Source of the DNA: Dielma fastidiosa | GTDB taxonomy: Bacteria; Bacillota_I; Bacilli_A; Erysipelotrichales; Erysipelotrichaceae | DNA: 64,000 nt | Assembly: GCF_000313565.1 (NCBI RefSeq) | Contig: NZ_HE578923.1 | Location: 495,445-559,444 of the forward strand | Reading direction: 5' to 3' | In this document: positions 42,477-51,300 of the stretch, piece after piece | Numbering within the stretch: position 1 is the first letter of the stretch | Layout: each line of letters opens with the position of its first letter | The notes under the pieces: generated by a model | What the model saw: the letters and a program-made list of their open reading frames with translations, nothing else | Told to the model about the DNA's origin: nothing | Databases searched by the model: none | Position numbers and translations under genes: made by a program

Positions 42477-43245
42477 AATCTTTAGCCAGAATCAATGGCA
42501 GTTTTAATGCTTCAGCTTCAGCTCGCAAAGCAGCGTCAAGCTGGTTGTCAGTAATAATAACATCAAATTCACTGGCAGCTGCGTGCCGGCATAAATAATG
42601 AGTGTTGAATTTCTCATGGTCAATCATGAGAAATTTTTTACGTCCGCTTTTAATCAGCGCCCGCTTAACCTGACAATCCTCCATGTCCGGTACTGTGGCA
42701 CCCTCTTTTAAATCAAAGCCCTGACTGCCGACAAATACCTTGTCAGCTTGAAACTGATGGAAAAAATCAATCGTCATGGCAGAGATTACGCCATTGCTGG
42801 TGCTTGAATAAATGCCGGGCGCCAGAATCAGCTTAATCTTGGGGTTCGCCTGCAGATAGCTGACCGCCGGCCACGAATTTGTAATAACCGTTATCCGCTT
42901 GTCCTGAATGAAACGGCAAAGCTGCAGGGTGGTTGTACCGCAGTCGATAAGAATACTGTCGCCATCCTGTACAAAACGGGCCGCTTCCTTAGCAATCGCA
43001 CTCTTACAATTCATTTGGGTTTTCTGTTTTAAGGTGAAGCTTGGTTCAATCGCAGCCCCCTGATTCAGCTGCGCGCCGCCATAATTCTTTGTTACTAAGC
43101 CCTGCTTTTCAAGCATTTCTAAATCACGCCGAATCGTCATTGTCGATACATTAAACAAACGGGCCAGCTCGCTGACTTCCACCGCCTTATTCTTTTGTAG
43201 TAGATTAAATATATCCATTCTTCTTGATGAAGTACCCATACTCAT
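42475..43245 (-). CDS. DeoR family transcriptional regulator
   Basis: A 256-residue repressor. The winged helix is at residues 8-60 (KNKAVEVSELARLFNVSTMTIRRDLEMLEK, in part) and the DeoR sensor domain has the DCGTTTLQL phosphate loop. It is not obviously paired with a sugar operon here; both flanks are unrelated. It therefore probably acts on a distant locus. It is distinct from the DeoR protein of the PTS island. Confidence 0.92.
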   Translation of the reverse strand: MSMGTSSRRMDIFNLLQKNKAVEVSELARLFNVSTMTIRRDLEMLEKQGLVTKNYGGAQLNQGAAIEPSFTLKQKTQMNCKSAIAKEAARFVQDGDSILIDCGTTTLQLCRFIQDKRITVITNSWPAVSYLQANPKIKLILAPGIYSSTSNGVISAMTIDFFHQFQADKVFVGSQGFDLKEGATVPDMEDCQVKRALIKSGRKKFLMIDHEKFNTHYLCRHAAASEFDVIITDNQLDAALRAEAEALKLPLILAKD

Positions 43246-43308
43246 TCCTCATTTCGTCAGTTTCAATTTAGCATAATCAGCGGATGAAGTAAAGAAAAAA
43301 AGCCAGTG

Positions 43309-44124
43309 TTAAACCGGCTTAATCATCATCAGCTTATCACGGGCAGCAGTATAAAGAATTAGAAAATTGGCTTTAAATAGATTCATATCGGTACAGCTGA
43401 TCAGCTCAGGATAAAACTTCGCAATCTCATGACGCTGTTCCTGATAGGCTTTTTTCATTTCAGCGGCATTCATCGCAGGCAGTGAATAGGTAATGCTTCC
43501 CTGACGCATCCGGTAATAATAAAGCGGCTCATTCAGCAGCGAAAAGCGGGATGCCTGAAGAAATACTTTATAGACTGAACGCACATCCTCATAGATCTGA
43601 TCGACAGGGAATTGCAGTGCGGGCAGCAGACTTCGGCGGATCATTTTTCCCCATGCATAATTCTTAATGACCTTATCCTGAAGAATCATTTTCACAGCCT
43701 GCTTCTGATCAAGAACCCATGACTTGCGGCTTCTGACCTTCAATTTATAATGACTGCCGGCAATCCAGTGTCCGCAGATCGCGATATCGCTTTGATCAGT
43801 TTCCAAGGCATTTACCAGCTTTTCAATCAGGGTCAGCTCTGCCCAGTCATCACTGTCCATAAACGTTATGTATTCACCATGACACATCGACAAGCCCAAA
43901 TTACGAGCTGCTGACGGGCCGCTGTTTGCTTGTGAGATTACACGCAGACGCTGATCCATTGCCGCGTAAGCATTTAAAATAGCCAATGAGTTATCGGTTG
44001 AACCATCATCCACAGCAATTACCTCAAGATCTTCATAAGTCTGATTCAGCAGCGAATCAAGACAGAAAGTGAGGTAATCCTCAACATTATATACGGGAAT
44101 AATAATACTTACTAATTTTTTCAT
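43309..44124 (-). CDS. Family 2 glycosyltransferase
   Basis: A 271-residue GT-A fold enzyme, likely building a surface polysaccharide or teichoic acid decoration. The nucleotide-sugar site is VSIIIPVYNVEDYL and VDDGSTDNS; the metal DxD is MDSDDW. The ATG at 44124 is chosen because AGGTGAT precedes it by 4 bases. It is a lone gene with no polysaccharide cluster around it. Confidence 0.9.
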   Translation of the reverse strand: MKKLVSIIIPVYNVEDYLTFCLDSLLNQTYEDLEVIAVDDGSTDNSLAILNAYAAMDQRLRVISQANSGPSAARNLGLSMCHGEYITFMDSDDWAELTLIEKLVNALETDQSDIAICGHWIAGSHYKLKVRSRKSWVLDQKQAVKMILQDKVIKNYAWGKMIRRSLLPALQFPVDQIYEDVRSVYKVFLQASRFSLLNEPLYYYRMRQGSITYSLPAMNAAEMKKAYQEQRHEIAKFYPELISCTDMNLFKANFLILYTAARDKLMMIKPV

Positions 44125-44270
44125 CGTATCACCTAATCTTATTATTACATGGCGATGTGAAGAAAAAGTGAAAACTTTGTTAAGATTTAGCAAAGATTAT
44201 AAAAATCAAGTCTTGTATGTGATTTTTATTCAGGTAAAATAATACATGCTAGTTAAAGGGATGAGAAATA

Positions 44271-44465
44271 ATGACAAAAAGAGAATGTGAAATGCTTGAG
44301 ATGGAGAAGAAACTGGAATCCTTAATGGATGAGGTTTGGAAAGATTATTATTCAGAAATTGGCAATGCTCAGCTTGAAGAGACAAACAATATGTTTGATC
44401 ATTTATGCAAAGAAGAGGAATGGCAGAGCAATAACCGACGGCTGAAAACAGCAGTCAGCTATTAA
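44271..44465 (+). CDS. Small hypothetical protein
   Basis: A 64-residue, Glu-rich helical protein with GGGATGAG before the ATG and a terminator 8 bases after the stop. No motif is recognised. Its clean expression signals support it being real. Confidence 0.6.
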   Translation: MTKRECEMLEMEKKLESLMDEVWKDYYSEIGNAQLEETNNMFDHLCKEEEWQSNNRRLKTAVSY

Positions 44466-44472
44466 GCATATG

Positions 44473-44500
44473 AAAACGGCACAATCATGCCGTTTTTTTA
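44473..44500. terminator. Bidirectional terminator
   Basis: AAAACGGCA (44473-44481) pairs with TGCCGTTTT (44488-44496), followed by T3. The A tract also serves the minus-strand gene ending at 44498. Confidence 0.83.
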
Positions 44501-45406
44501 AATCATGGATTTTAAAAATTTTATGTTTTTGATGATAATATCGCTCTTCCACCAATTTTCACTGATTGACCATTCTCTTGGATATTCACCCCAATCCCAT
44601 GTTACATTCCATGTACCATCATCATTTTGAGTCTGTTTGATGAATTTACATTCATAGGCGCACAGCTCTGCCAATTCAGGATAGAAATCACTCTTCTTAT
44701 TCTTGATGAATAAAGAGGGCTTGCAGCTGTAAGTGGTATCCCATAATGAAGTTTCAAAAGTTAGCAGTGCTTTCATTGACTGCATACATAAAGCTTTAAA
44801 TTCGTTTAAATCGATGATGTTAAGAGGCTCAGCTGTTAAATAATCATACAGTTCGACAAAGCATGCCGTTTCATGCATTGAAGCAAGCGGTGTATTCGCT
44901 TTTAAATAATCATAAGCTTCAATCAGCAGGCGGGTGCCTAAGTTGTAAATCGATGATGTTTTGTCTGCGTATTTCAGGATAAAGCCGATTAAGCTTGAGG
45001 TTGGATTATAGCCTGAGCCAGCTTCAGCATCGTAAGACCACCAAGGTGCATGCGGATATTCGTTATTTGAGGAAACGTTATTTAAGCCATGCCAGCAATG
45101 ACCATCAAAGGCAGTGGTTGTTTCCAGATAATTTAAAAGGTTGGTGATGAGTGGATGCTGCTTATCGTTTAATTCAATTTCATCAATGATTCTGGTGGCT
45201 ACCCATGTCTGAATTGGCAATGAATTAGGATTCCAGCAATCAGGCTCTAGGGCATTCGCAAACCCGCCGTCTGGATTTTGATAGCTGCTTAAGGCGTCTA
45301 TCACCGGTTGTTTGCTGCCATTTTCAAACAGGTAATGCCAGCGTGCTAGATCAAGCGGCCGGGCATTGCGATATATAAATTTTCTTGATGCTTCAATGAT
45401 TTCCAT
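44498..45406 (-). CDS. Alpha/alpha-toroid (prenyltransferase/squalene-oxidase-like) protein
   Basis: A 302-residue soluble protein with repeats like those of terpene cyclases and protein prenyltransferases: SYQNPDGGFANALEPD near the N-terminus and TQNDDGTWNVTWDWG near the C-terminus. The catalytic DxDD or zinc residues of true cyclases or transferases are not evident. Similar stand-alone proteins are found in Firmicutes with unknown substrate. An AGGAG-type site precedes the start. Confidence 0.68.
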   Translation of the reverse strand: MEIIEASRKFIYRNARPLDLARWHYLFENGSKQPVIDALSSYQNPDGGFANALEPDCWNPNSLPIQTWVATRIIDEIELNDKQHPLITNLLNYLETTTAFDGHCWHGLNNVSSNNEYPHAPWWSYDAEAGSGYNPTSSLIGFILKYADKTSSIYNLGTRLLIEAYDYLKANTPLASMHETACFVELYDYLTAEPLNIIDLNEFKALCMQSMKALLTFETSLWDTTYSCKPSLFIKNKKSDFYPELAELCAYECKFIKQTQNDDGTWNVTWDWGEYPREWSISENWWKSDIIIKNIKFLKSMI

Positions 45407-45506
45407 AAGGCTCCTTTATTGTGTGGTATCACTTTTTATTGTAAAACGACAGTTATTAAATCTAAAAATGTCCGCATTGCCGAAACCGCTTTGCGCAGCT
45501 AAATAA

Positions 45507-46364
45507 CTATTTTAAAAGATAATTGGCAAGATTGGCATCTTTGCAGATTTTTGGTTTCAATGTATCCTTTTTACATGTCAGCATGACACAGACACCAGGA
45601 CCATGACCTGAAGTAAAGGAATCTGAATGGACAATGACACCGACACTGCCGCTGCCTTTCAGATAATGCGCGCCATTATGACCATCATTATCTTGGATAT
45701 AAACGATATCGCCAAAGCGCAGCGTATCTAATCCCAGCTCTTTAACGGCTTCTTTATCTTGGGTTGTAATATCATAATCACCGCTCATTAAGGTTGCCGA
45801 ACCAAGACCGCTGCCCATCAGATAAGCAGGTATGATGTGGGTTACCGGGACGATCAGCTTGCCGTCTTTTTCCTCAATTCCCAGCTTATCAAAGAGTTCA
45901 GGATCAGTATTCATAACCATGACCTCTTCATAATCCAGCAGCTTCATGCCTTGACCATGCGCCTTAATCAGCACCTTGTCATCTACAGCCATTTTTTCAA
46001 GTGTTTCACTCGGGAAGTAAATCATGACATGATCAATGCCGCCATGCTTGCCGGTCACAAAGCCCAGCTCACCCTTGGCATCACCAGTTAATACTTTTGC
46101 GGTATTGCCGACACAGGCAAAAGCATTCATTGCGTCATTTTCACTGGCATCCGCGTTCTTTAAGCTGACCCCCGGTTCAATATGATCACCGGCAATTCCC
46201 ATGCAGCAATCACCAATCGCGTAATTATAGGTAATACCGCCGGTAGCCATTAGGATTCGTCCCCAGCCGTCAAAGCCGACCCGATATCCAGCCCCGCGCA
46301 TGGTCGGATGATGGACGCGTCCTTGTACAGATTGTATTACTAAATGTTCTTTATTTGTTTTCAT
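45507..46364 (-). CDS. DUF4438 domain protein
   Basis: A 285-residue conserved protein with glycine- and histidine-rich stretches (DNDGHNGAHYLKGSGSVG, IVHSDSFTSGHGPG). It matches the DUF4438 family, structurally characterised but without an assigned function. It is divergently transcribed from the amidohydrolase gene, 117 bases apart, which may reflect a shared pathway. AGGAGG lies about 8 bases before the ATG. Confidence 0.82.
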   Translation of the reverse strand: MKTNKEHLVIQSVQGRVHHPTMRGAGYRVGFDGWGRILMATGGITYNYAIGDCCMGIAGDHIEPGVSLKNADASENDAMNAFACVGNTAKVLTGDAKGELGFVTGKHGGIDHVMIYFPSETLEKMAVDDKVLIKAHGQGMKLLDYEEVMVMNTDPELFDKLGIEEKDGKLIVPVTHIIPAYLMGSGLGSATLMSGDYDITTQDKEAVKELGLDTLRFGDIVYIQDNDGHNGAHYLKGSGSVGVIVHSDSFTSGHGPGVCVMLTCKKDTLKPKICKDANLANYLLK

Positions 46365-46481
46365 TGCAGAATCCTCCTGAAACTATTATACATGTTTGCA
46401 GTCTGACGCTCAATGATCGAGATCGAAATAGTGTAATTTTTAGTTTTGGTGTATAATACTGATAAGCGAGGAGGTTGATTT

Positions 46482-47648
46482 ATGCTTCTAATTAAAAATG
46501 GAATGATTTATACTATGGGTAAAGCGGGTATTCTGCAAGGTGATATCCTGATTGATAACGGCAAGATTAAAGCAGTCGGCAAGGATTTGGCAGTTGATGC
46601 GAAACAGGTAATTGATGCTTCTGGATTTAACATTTATCCAGGTCTTATTGAGGCTCACTGCCATCTAGGTCTTCATGAATCAAGTATTCAGTTTGAAGGC
46701 AATGATGTCAATGAGAGCACTGATCCTATCACCCCGCAGCTGCGCGCCATTGACGGTATCAACCCAATGGATGAAACGGTGCGTCTGGCATGCAGTCATG
46801 GTGTTACAAGCGTCTGCGCGGGGCCGGGCAGCGCAAATGTAATCGGCGGTACCTTTACTACTTATAAAACAAACGGTACTTGTATCGATAAAATGATTAT
46901 AAAAGATAATGTCGCAATGAAGGTTGCCTTTGGTGAAAATCCGAAACGCGTTTATCAAAACAGCAAGATTAAGACACGCATGCAGACTGCGGCTTATCTG
47001 CGTGAAACGCTATTGAAAACTAAGGAATATCTGGCTAAAAAAGAAGCGGCCGGTGATGATATCAGCAAACGTCCGGCTTTAGATATGAAACTGGAAGCGA
47101 TGATTCCGGTAATTCAAAAAAAGATGCCGCTGAAAATTCATGCTCATCGCGCTGATGATATCTTAACCGCCCTGCGGATCGTGAAGGAGTTTGATCTGAA
47201 CTGTACTCTCGATCACTGTACGGAAGGCCATCTGATTTTAGATGAAGTAAAAGCCAGTGGCTTTCCGGCTTTGGTAGGACCAAGCTTGGGAAATAAATCT
47301 AAATTTGAGTTAAAGGAAAAAAGCTTTAATACACCGGGCATTTTAAATAAAGCAGGTGTTAAAATTGCTATTATCACGGATTCTCCGGTTATTCCTCAAG
47401 AATACCTGAGTCTGTGCGCGGCCTTGGCGGTAAAGCATGGTCTTGATGAAATGGAAGCGTTAAAGGCTATTACAATCAATCCTGCGGAAATCCTGGGCAT
47501 TGCTGATCGGGTCGGCAGCCTTGAGAGCGGCAAGGATGCGGATCTCGTATTTGTGAAAGGCAATTTATTATCTTATGAAGCAGAGGTAATGAAAACGATG
47601 ATCAATGGTGAGATCGTTTATGAAAGTGAGGAAACAAGCAATGTTTAA
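46482..47648 (+). CDS. Imidazolonepropionase-like amidohydrolase
   Basis: A 388-residue metal-dependent hydrolase of the amidohydrolase superfamily. The N-terminal composite domain (LLIKNGMIYTMGKAG) leads to a TIM barrel with metal ligands in IEAHCHLGLHE, IHAHRADDI, LDHCTEGH and the catalytic Asp in IITDSPVIP. The C-terminal AILGIADRVGSLESGKDADL-type motif (here ILGIADRVGSLESGKDADL) is typical. The natural substrate, a cyclic amide or dipeptide, is unknown. Its stop overlaps the next start by 8 bases. Confidence 0.9.
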   Translation: MLLIKNGMIYTMGKAGILQGDILIDNGKIKAVGKDLAVDAKQVIDASGFNIYPGLIEAHCHLGLHESSIQFEGNDVNESTDPITPQLRAIDGINPMDETVRLACSHGVTSVCAGPGSANVIGGTFTTYKTNGTCIDKMIIKDNVAMKVAFGENPKRVYQNSKIKTRMQTAAYLRETLLKTKEYLAKKEAAGDDISKRPALDMKLEAMIPVIQKKMPLKIHAHRADDILTALRIVKEFDLNCTLDHCTEGHLILDEVKASGFPALVGPSLGNKSKFELKEKSFNTPGILNKAGVKIAIITDSPVIPQEYLSLCAALAVKHGLDEMEALKAITINPAEILGIADRVGSLESGKDADLVFVKGNLLSYEAEVMKTMINGEIVYESEETSNV

Positions 47649-48621
47649 TTCACATAAATGCTATGTTGTTGATACAAAACCGGCAATGATACAGAATACA
47701 CCCCAATATCAGCGCTTATTGAATCGGGTTATGGCTTCTTCGATGCATCATGCTAAGCTGGAAGAGGTTTATCAGAATCTCGCGAACGGCGGCCCGGCTC
47801 AGGAAAAACGGCTGTATCTGCCGGAATTCAGTGTGCCGCTGCGTAAAAATCTGTTTGGTTTATATCTGATCAATGTTTCAGTTAATGACATTGAAAAAAG
47901 CTTTTTGCTTGATACCGGGGCTCAGGTTTCCGCAATCACAGAGAAATGCGCTAAAGAATGCGGCTGTGAAAGCAATCAGGGTGTCATGCAGATTGAAAGC
48001 TTTGCCGGCAGTGCTAAGGAATTATCCGCAGCAGTTGTGAAAAAGCTTCGCGTTGGTGCCTTGGAATTAGTCAATCAGCCGATGGTGCTTTCCTCTTTGC
48101 AGGATATCAGTCCAACCTTGTTTGGTATCTCATTGACGGGAATTGAAGGGATCTTAGGCTGGGATATTCTCAGTCAGCTGGATTTTGAAATTGATGACGC
48201 CAACCGCACATTTAATGTCATTCAATATCAGGGCGAAGTCAGCAGCTGCAATATGATCAGCGGTATGTTTCCGACGCTGGTTGTCCTTAACGGCAAAAAG
48301 GAATACGCATTGGCAGGTTTTGACAGCGGTGCGAAAACTAGCTGGATCTCAGAGCATATTATCGATGATGATAAAATTAAAAAGGTGGATGATGGTGAGG
48401 CCATCGTGCTTGGTGTGCATGGTTTAGAGACAACCCATCTATCGCTTGTTAATGAAGTGCGCTTCAAATTTCATCAGTCTAATTTAGTATTTGAAAATAT
48501 TATAACCGGCCGTACTAATATTTTTAAGGATCTTGAATTTGACGCTGTCTTTGGCAATGAAATCATCCGTAAGCGTAAGATTCGCTTTATCAATTCACAA
48601 AATTTTGCGCAAATCATATAA
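47641..48621 (+). CDS. Double-lobe retropepsin-like aspartic protease
   Basis: A 326-residue soluble protein with two copies of the aspartic protease active-site motif: LLDTGAQVS (Asp91) and FDSGAKTS (Asp228), each followed by a hydrophobic-Gly segment (GILGWDILSQLDFEID; AVFGNEIIR). Bacterial retropepsin-like domains usually have one motif and dimerise. Here a fused pair would make an intramolecular pepsin-like site. No signal peptide is present, so it is intracellular. It is co-translated with the amidohydrolase. Confidence 0.75.
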   Translation: MFNSHKCYVVDTKPAMIQNTPQYQRLLNRVMASSMHHAKLEEVYQNLANGGPAQEKRLYLPEFSVPLRKNLFGLYLINVSVNDIEKSFLLDTGAQVSAITEKCAKECGCESNQGVMQIESFAGSAKELSAAVVKKLRVGALELVNQPMVLSSLQDISPTLFGISLTGIEGILGWDILSQLDFEIDDANRTFNVIQYQGEVSSCNMISGMFPTLVVLNGKKEYALAGFDSGAKTSWISEHIIDDDKIKKVDDGEAIVLGVHGLETTHLSLVNEVRFKFHQSNLVFENIITGRTNIFKDLEFDAVFGNEIIRKRKIRFINSQNFAQII

Positions 48622-48627
48622 TCACTG

Positions 48628-48660
48628 CCGTACCTCATGGAAAGGTACGGTTTTCTTTTG
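48628..48660 (+). terminator. Terminator after the aspartic-protease gene
   Basis: CCGTACCT (48628-48635) pairs with AGGTACGG (48643-48650), then TTTTCTTTT. Confidence 0.87.
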
Positions 48661-48724
48661 ATTGATACTTTAAAAAGCCGCTGAAAAATGATATATTTAT
48701 ATACAGGATTTAAGGAGGAAACAA

Positions 48725-49156
48725 ATGTTAACTGGTAAAATTACAATGGCAAACGGGGCAGTGATCCCATTTGAACTTTATGAAGAAGAAGCTCCGATTA
48801 CGGTCGGCAATTTTGTGAAATTAATTAAAGAAGGTTATTATGACGGCAAAACCTTTCATCGGGTAATTAAAAATTTCGTATCACAAGGCGGCTGCCCTTA
48901 CGGCACCGGTGCTGGTGATTTGGGATATACAATTCCATGTGAGACAAAGAATAATCCGCATAAGCATGTGACTGGGGCTTTATCAATGGCTCACCGCGGT
49001 AAGGATACCGGCTGCTGTCAGTTCTTTATCTGTCATGAACCTCAGCCGCATTTAGATGGCGTACATACGGTATTTGGCTGTGTAACCGATAATATGGGCG
49101 CTGTCCGCAATATGCATAATGGAGACGTGATGACAAGTATCACGCTGGATGAATAA
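48725..49156 (+). CDS. Cyclophilin-type peptidyl-prolyl isomerase
   Basis: A 143-residue cytosolic PPIase. The cyclophilin core is visible as [20 protein letters not shown] (full catalytic Arg/Phe region), [17 protein letters not shown] and [11 protein letters not shown]. It lacks the conserved Trp for cyclosporin binding, as usual in bacteria. AGGAGG precedes the ATG. It shares a base with the next gene's start. Confidence 0.94.
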   Translation: MLTGKITMANGAVIPFELYEEEAPITVGNFVKLIKEGYYDGKTFHRVIKNFVSQGGCPYGTGAGDLGYTIPCETKNNPHKHVTGALSMAHRGKDTGCCQFFICHEPQPHLDGVHTVFGCVTDNMGAVRNMHNGDVMTSITLDE

Positions 49157-49506
49157 TGGATGATGTAAAGCGTTTAGGCTATCCGGTATTGATTATCTTT
49201 TTATCAGCGTTCATCGTAAAGCTGATCAATACTTACTTTTACAGCAACTTTACCGCGATGCTGCTGACGATTATTACCGTAAGTGCTTTATTTTTATTTG
49301 GCACTTCATTGAATAAAAGCCGTAAACGCCGCAATCCGGCAGTGCTGAAAAAGGTACTGGCAATCATTATTGTCTTGTTTTTGGTCTTGATGCAGCTGGG
49401 ACTGTTTGAAATTGCGGTTGTATCTGAGGTTTTATTTTTCTTTGGTGTTAATTCTTTCTTTATTAACATGATCTACATTTTCTGTGGATTCTTGTTTGTG
49501 GATTAA
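49156..49506 (+). CDS. Small four-helix membrane protein
   Basis: A 116-residue protein with about four hydrophobic helices and a basic cytoplasmic loop (NKSRKRRNPAVLKK). Unknown function. It starts in the stop of the cyclophilin gene (TAATG) and likely depends on coupling. Confidence 0.65.
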   Translation: MDDVKRLGYPVLIIFLSAFIVKLINTYFYSNFTAMLLTIITVSALFLFGTSLNKSRKRRNPAVLKKVLAIIIVLFLVLMQLGLFEIAVVSEVLFFFGVNSFFINMIYIFCGFLFVD

Positions 49507-49510
49507 GCGT

Positions 49511-49864
49511 ATGGAAGGCTTTATGAAAATTTGGCATCAGCTGACTGATATTGAGCTGAAATGCCCATTCTGCGGACACCATATCCCTTTTTCACTCGTG
49601 CAGTGGAATACTCGGGTGAGATGCGCTCATTGTAAGAAGGTGCTGAGAGTTGGTTTAAAACGCTTCGCTATCATCACAATGTTTGTGCTAGGTATGATTC
49701 TTTATACTCTGCTGTATTTGTTGCTTCAGCAAATAACCACAGATTTTATGCTGATTATGATCATTCTTGTATTATTCTTATTTGTATATTCAGCTTTATA
49801 TACGAAAGCATTGATTCATTTTCTAGGCGTGGAAAATGTCTATGATATAAAGGTCGTAAAGTAA
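49511..49864 (+). CDS. Zinc-ribbon protein with two membrane helices
   Basis: A 117-residue protein. The first part holds a CPFCGHH...RCAHCKKVL zinc ribbon, followed by two hydrophobic helices. It starts at ATG 49511; ATG 49523 with GGAAGG 4 bases upstream is an alternative. It follows the four-helix membrane protein directly, and both may form one unit. Function unknown. Confidence 0.65.
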   Translation: MEGFMKIWHQLTDIELKCPFCGHHIPFSLVQWNTRVRCAHCKKVLRVGLKRFAIITMFVLGMILYTLLYLLLQQITTDFMLIMIILVLFLFVYSALYTKALIHFLGVENVYDIKVVK

Positions 49865-49959
49865 AAATTTATTTTGGGATTGTATTTGTTTGATGAACTG
49901 CTTATAATAGAATTACAGAGGATGTTTCGGCATAACCTGCATTCAAAATTGAATATCAA

Positions 49960-50072
49960 GTCTTTGTGGCGGGGTGTAAGTCCCTACCGATGGTAAAGTC
50001 CATGACCTGCGAAACAGCAGCTGATCTGGTGAAATTCCAGAACCGACGGTTAAAGTCCGGATGAGAAAAGAC
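49960..50072 (+). promoter_or_regulatory. FMN riboswitch (RFN element)
   Basis: The P1 stem is GTCTTT (49960-49965) with AAAGAC (50067-50072). The core has the conserved GGTGTAAGTCCC, ACCGATGGTAAAGTCC, GGTGAAATTCCAGAACCGAC and GTCCGGATGAGA elements. It lies before ribU and should reduce expression when FMN is abundant. Confidence 0.95.
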
Positions 50073-50089
50073 ATTTTCTGTGTACACTC

Positions 50090-50120
50090 GGAGACGAATT
50101 TTTTTTCGTTTCCTTTTTTT
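50090..50120 (+). terminator. Expression-platform terminator of the FMN riboswitch
   Basis: GGAGACGAA (50090-50098) pairs with TTCGTTTCC (50105-50113, one G-T pair), followed by seven T, 17 bases before the ribU start. Confidence 0.85.
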
Positions 50121-50136
50121 GATTGGAGGTATTTCT

Positions 50137-50736
50137 ATGCATAAAGCTTTTTCGATGAAGCATTTGACGCTGATTGGCATGATGGGTGCCCTAGGTTCTG
50201 TGCTGATGCTGTTTCGCTTTCCACTGCCCTTTATGCCGCCCTTTTTAAGCTTTGATCTGGCGGGTGTGCCGGAACTGATCGGTGGATTTGCGTTAGGGCC
50301 GTTCAGTGCGTTTTTAATTATTCTGGTTAAGATTTTGATTCAGCTTATAATATCCGGCAGCAAGTCGATGCTGGTAGGGGAGCTGCAGGGGCTGATGTTA
50401 AGCTGCGCCATGGTTCTGCCGGCAGCCATAATCTATCAAAAGAATAAAACCAGAAAGGGGGCAATTCAGGGACTGATTGCGGGTGCGCTGCTTTGTATTA
50501 TCACAGCGGTTATTACGAATCTTACAATGATCATTCCTTTTTATATCAATCTATATGGCATGACCATGGATTCAATTGTAACCTCAAGCCACAGTATTAA
50601 TCCGCTGATTAATGATGTTTCATCACTGGCGCTGATTGGCATTCTGCCATTTAACATCATTAAGACGGCGGCGAATTGTGCAGTAACGCTGATCGTGTAT
50701 AAGAAAATCAGCGGTTTGATTCATAAATATCTATAA
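50137..50736 (+). CDS. ribU: Riboflavin ECF transporter S component RibU
   Basis: A 199-residue membrane protein that binds riboflavin and docks on the shared ECF energy module. Six hydrophobic helices are visible, and the FALGPFSAFLIILVKILIQL region fits S components. The FMN riboswitch immediately upstream is decisive for riboflavin specificity. GGAGG sits 9 bases before ATG 50137. No ECF ATPase genes are nearby, consistent with a shared module elsewhere. Confidence 0.93.
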   Translation: MHKAFSMKHLTLIGMMGALGSVLMLFRFPLPFMPPFLSFDLAGVPELIGGFALGPFSAFLIILVKILIQLIISGSKSMLVGELQGLMLSCAMVLPAAIIYQKNKTRKGAIQGLIAGALLCIITAVITNLTMIIPFYINLYGMTMDSIVTSSHSINPLINDVSSLALIGILPFNIIKTAANCAVTLIVYKKISGLIHKYL

Positions 50737-50752
50737 ATAGGAGGCAAAGAAA

Positions 50753-51217
50753 ATGGAATTTAATGAAGCAAAAGCATTAATGTTTAAAAAACTGGGAACA
50801 AGTAAGATTATGGCATTGGCGTCCAGTGTGGATGATTATGTAATGGTAAGAAATGTGAGCTGTTTATTTTACGATGATAAAATCTATTTTAAGACTGATA
50901 AAAATTTCAGAAAGACGCAGCAGCTTTTCAAAAACCCAAGAGTAGCCTTATGTGTCGGCGGTGTGCAGGTTGAAGGAATCGCTGTCAATAAAGGTTTAGT
51001 TGTGGAAGAGGAAGGACGTAAATTTGAAACAGCTTATAAAAAATATCTTTGGCAGAGCTATAATGCTTACAGTCATGAAGATACTGAGATTTTGATTGAG
51101 GTTACACCTGTATTTGTGGAAATCTGGGATGAGGATGAAAACCGCTATGCCTTTCAAACATTTATTGATTTTGAAAAGCAGAGTGTAGAGGTTAAAGCTT
51201 ACGATCAGAAAGACTAA
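50753..51217 (+). CDS. Pyridoxamine 5'-phosphate oxidase-fold flavoprotein
   Basis: A 154-residue FMN-binding split-barrel protein. The strand pattern VRNVSCLFYDDKIYFKTDKNFRKTQQLFKNPRVALCV (in pieces) is that of the PNPOx-like family. Its proximity to ribU, 17 bases downstream, suggests joint expression when riboflavin is low. The substrate is unknown; it is not true PdxH. Confidence 0.82.
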   Translation: MEFNEAKALMFKKLGTSKIMALASSVDDYVMVRNVSCLFYDDKIYFKTDKNFRKTQQLFKNPRVALCVGGVQVEGIAVNKGLVVEEEGRKFETAYKKYLWQSYNAYSHEDTEILIEVTPVFVEIWDEDENRYAFQTFIDFEKQSVEVKAYDQKD

Positions 51218-51249
51218 TGATTCTTAATCAATGTTATTATAATTAATTA

Positions 51250-51300
51250 AAACAGAGAGTTTGTCATTGTTGGAAATGAATCAGAACTCTCTGTTTTCTT
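51250..51300. terminator. Bidirectional terminator
   Basis: AACAGAGAGTT (51251-51261) pairs with AACTCTCTGTT (51285-51295), then TTCTT. It lies between convergent genes. Confidence 0.82.
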
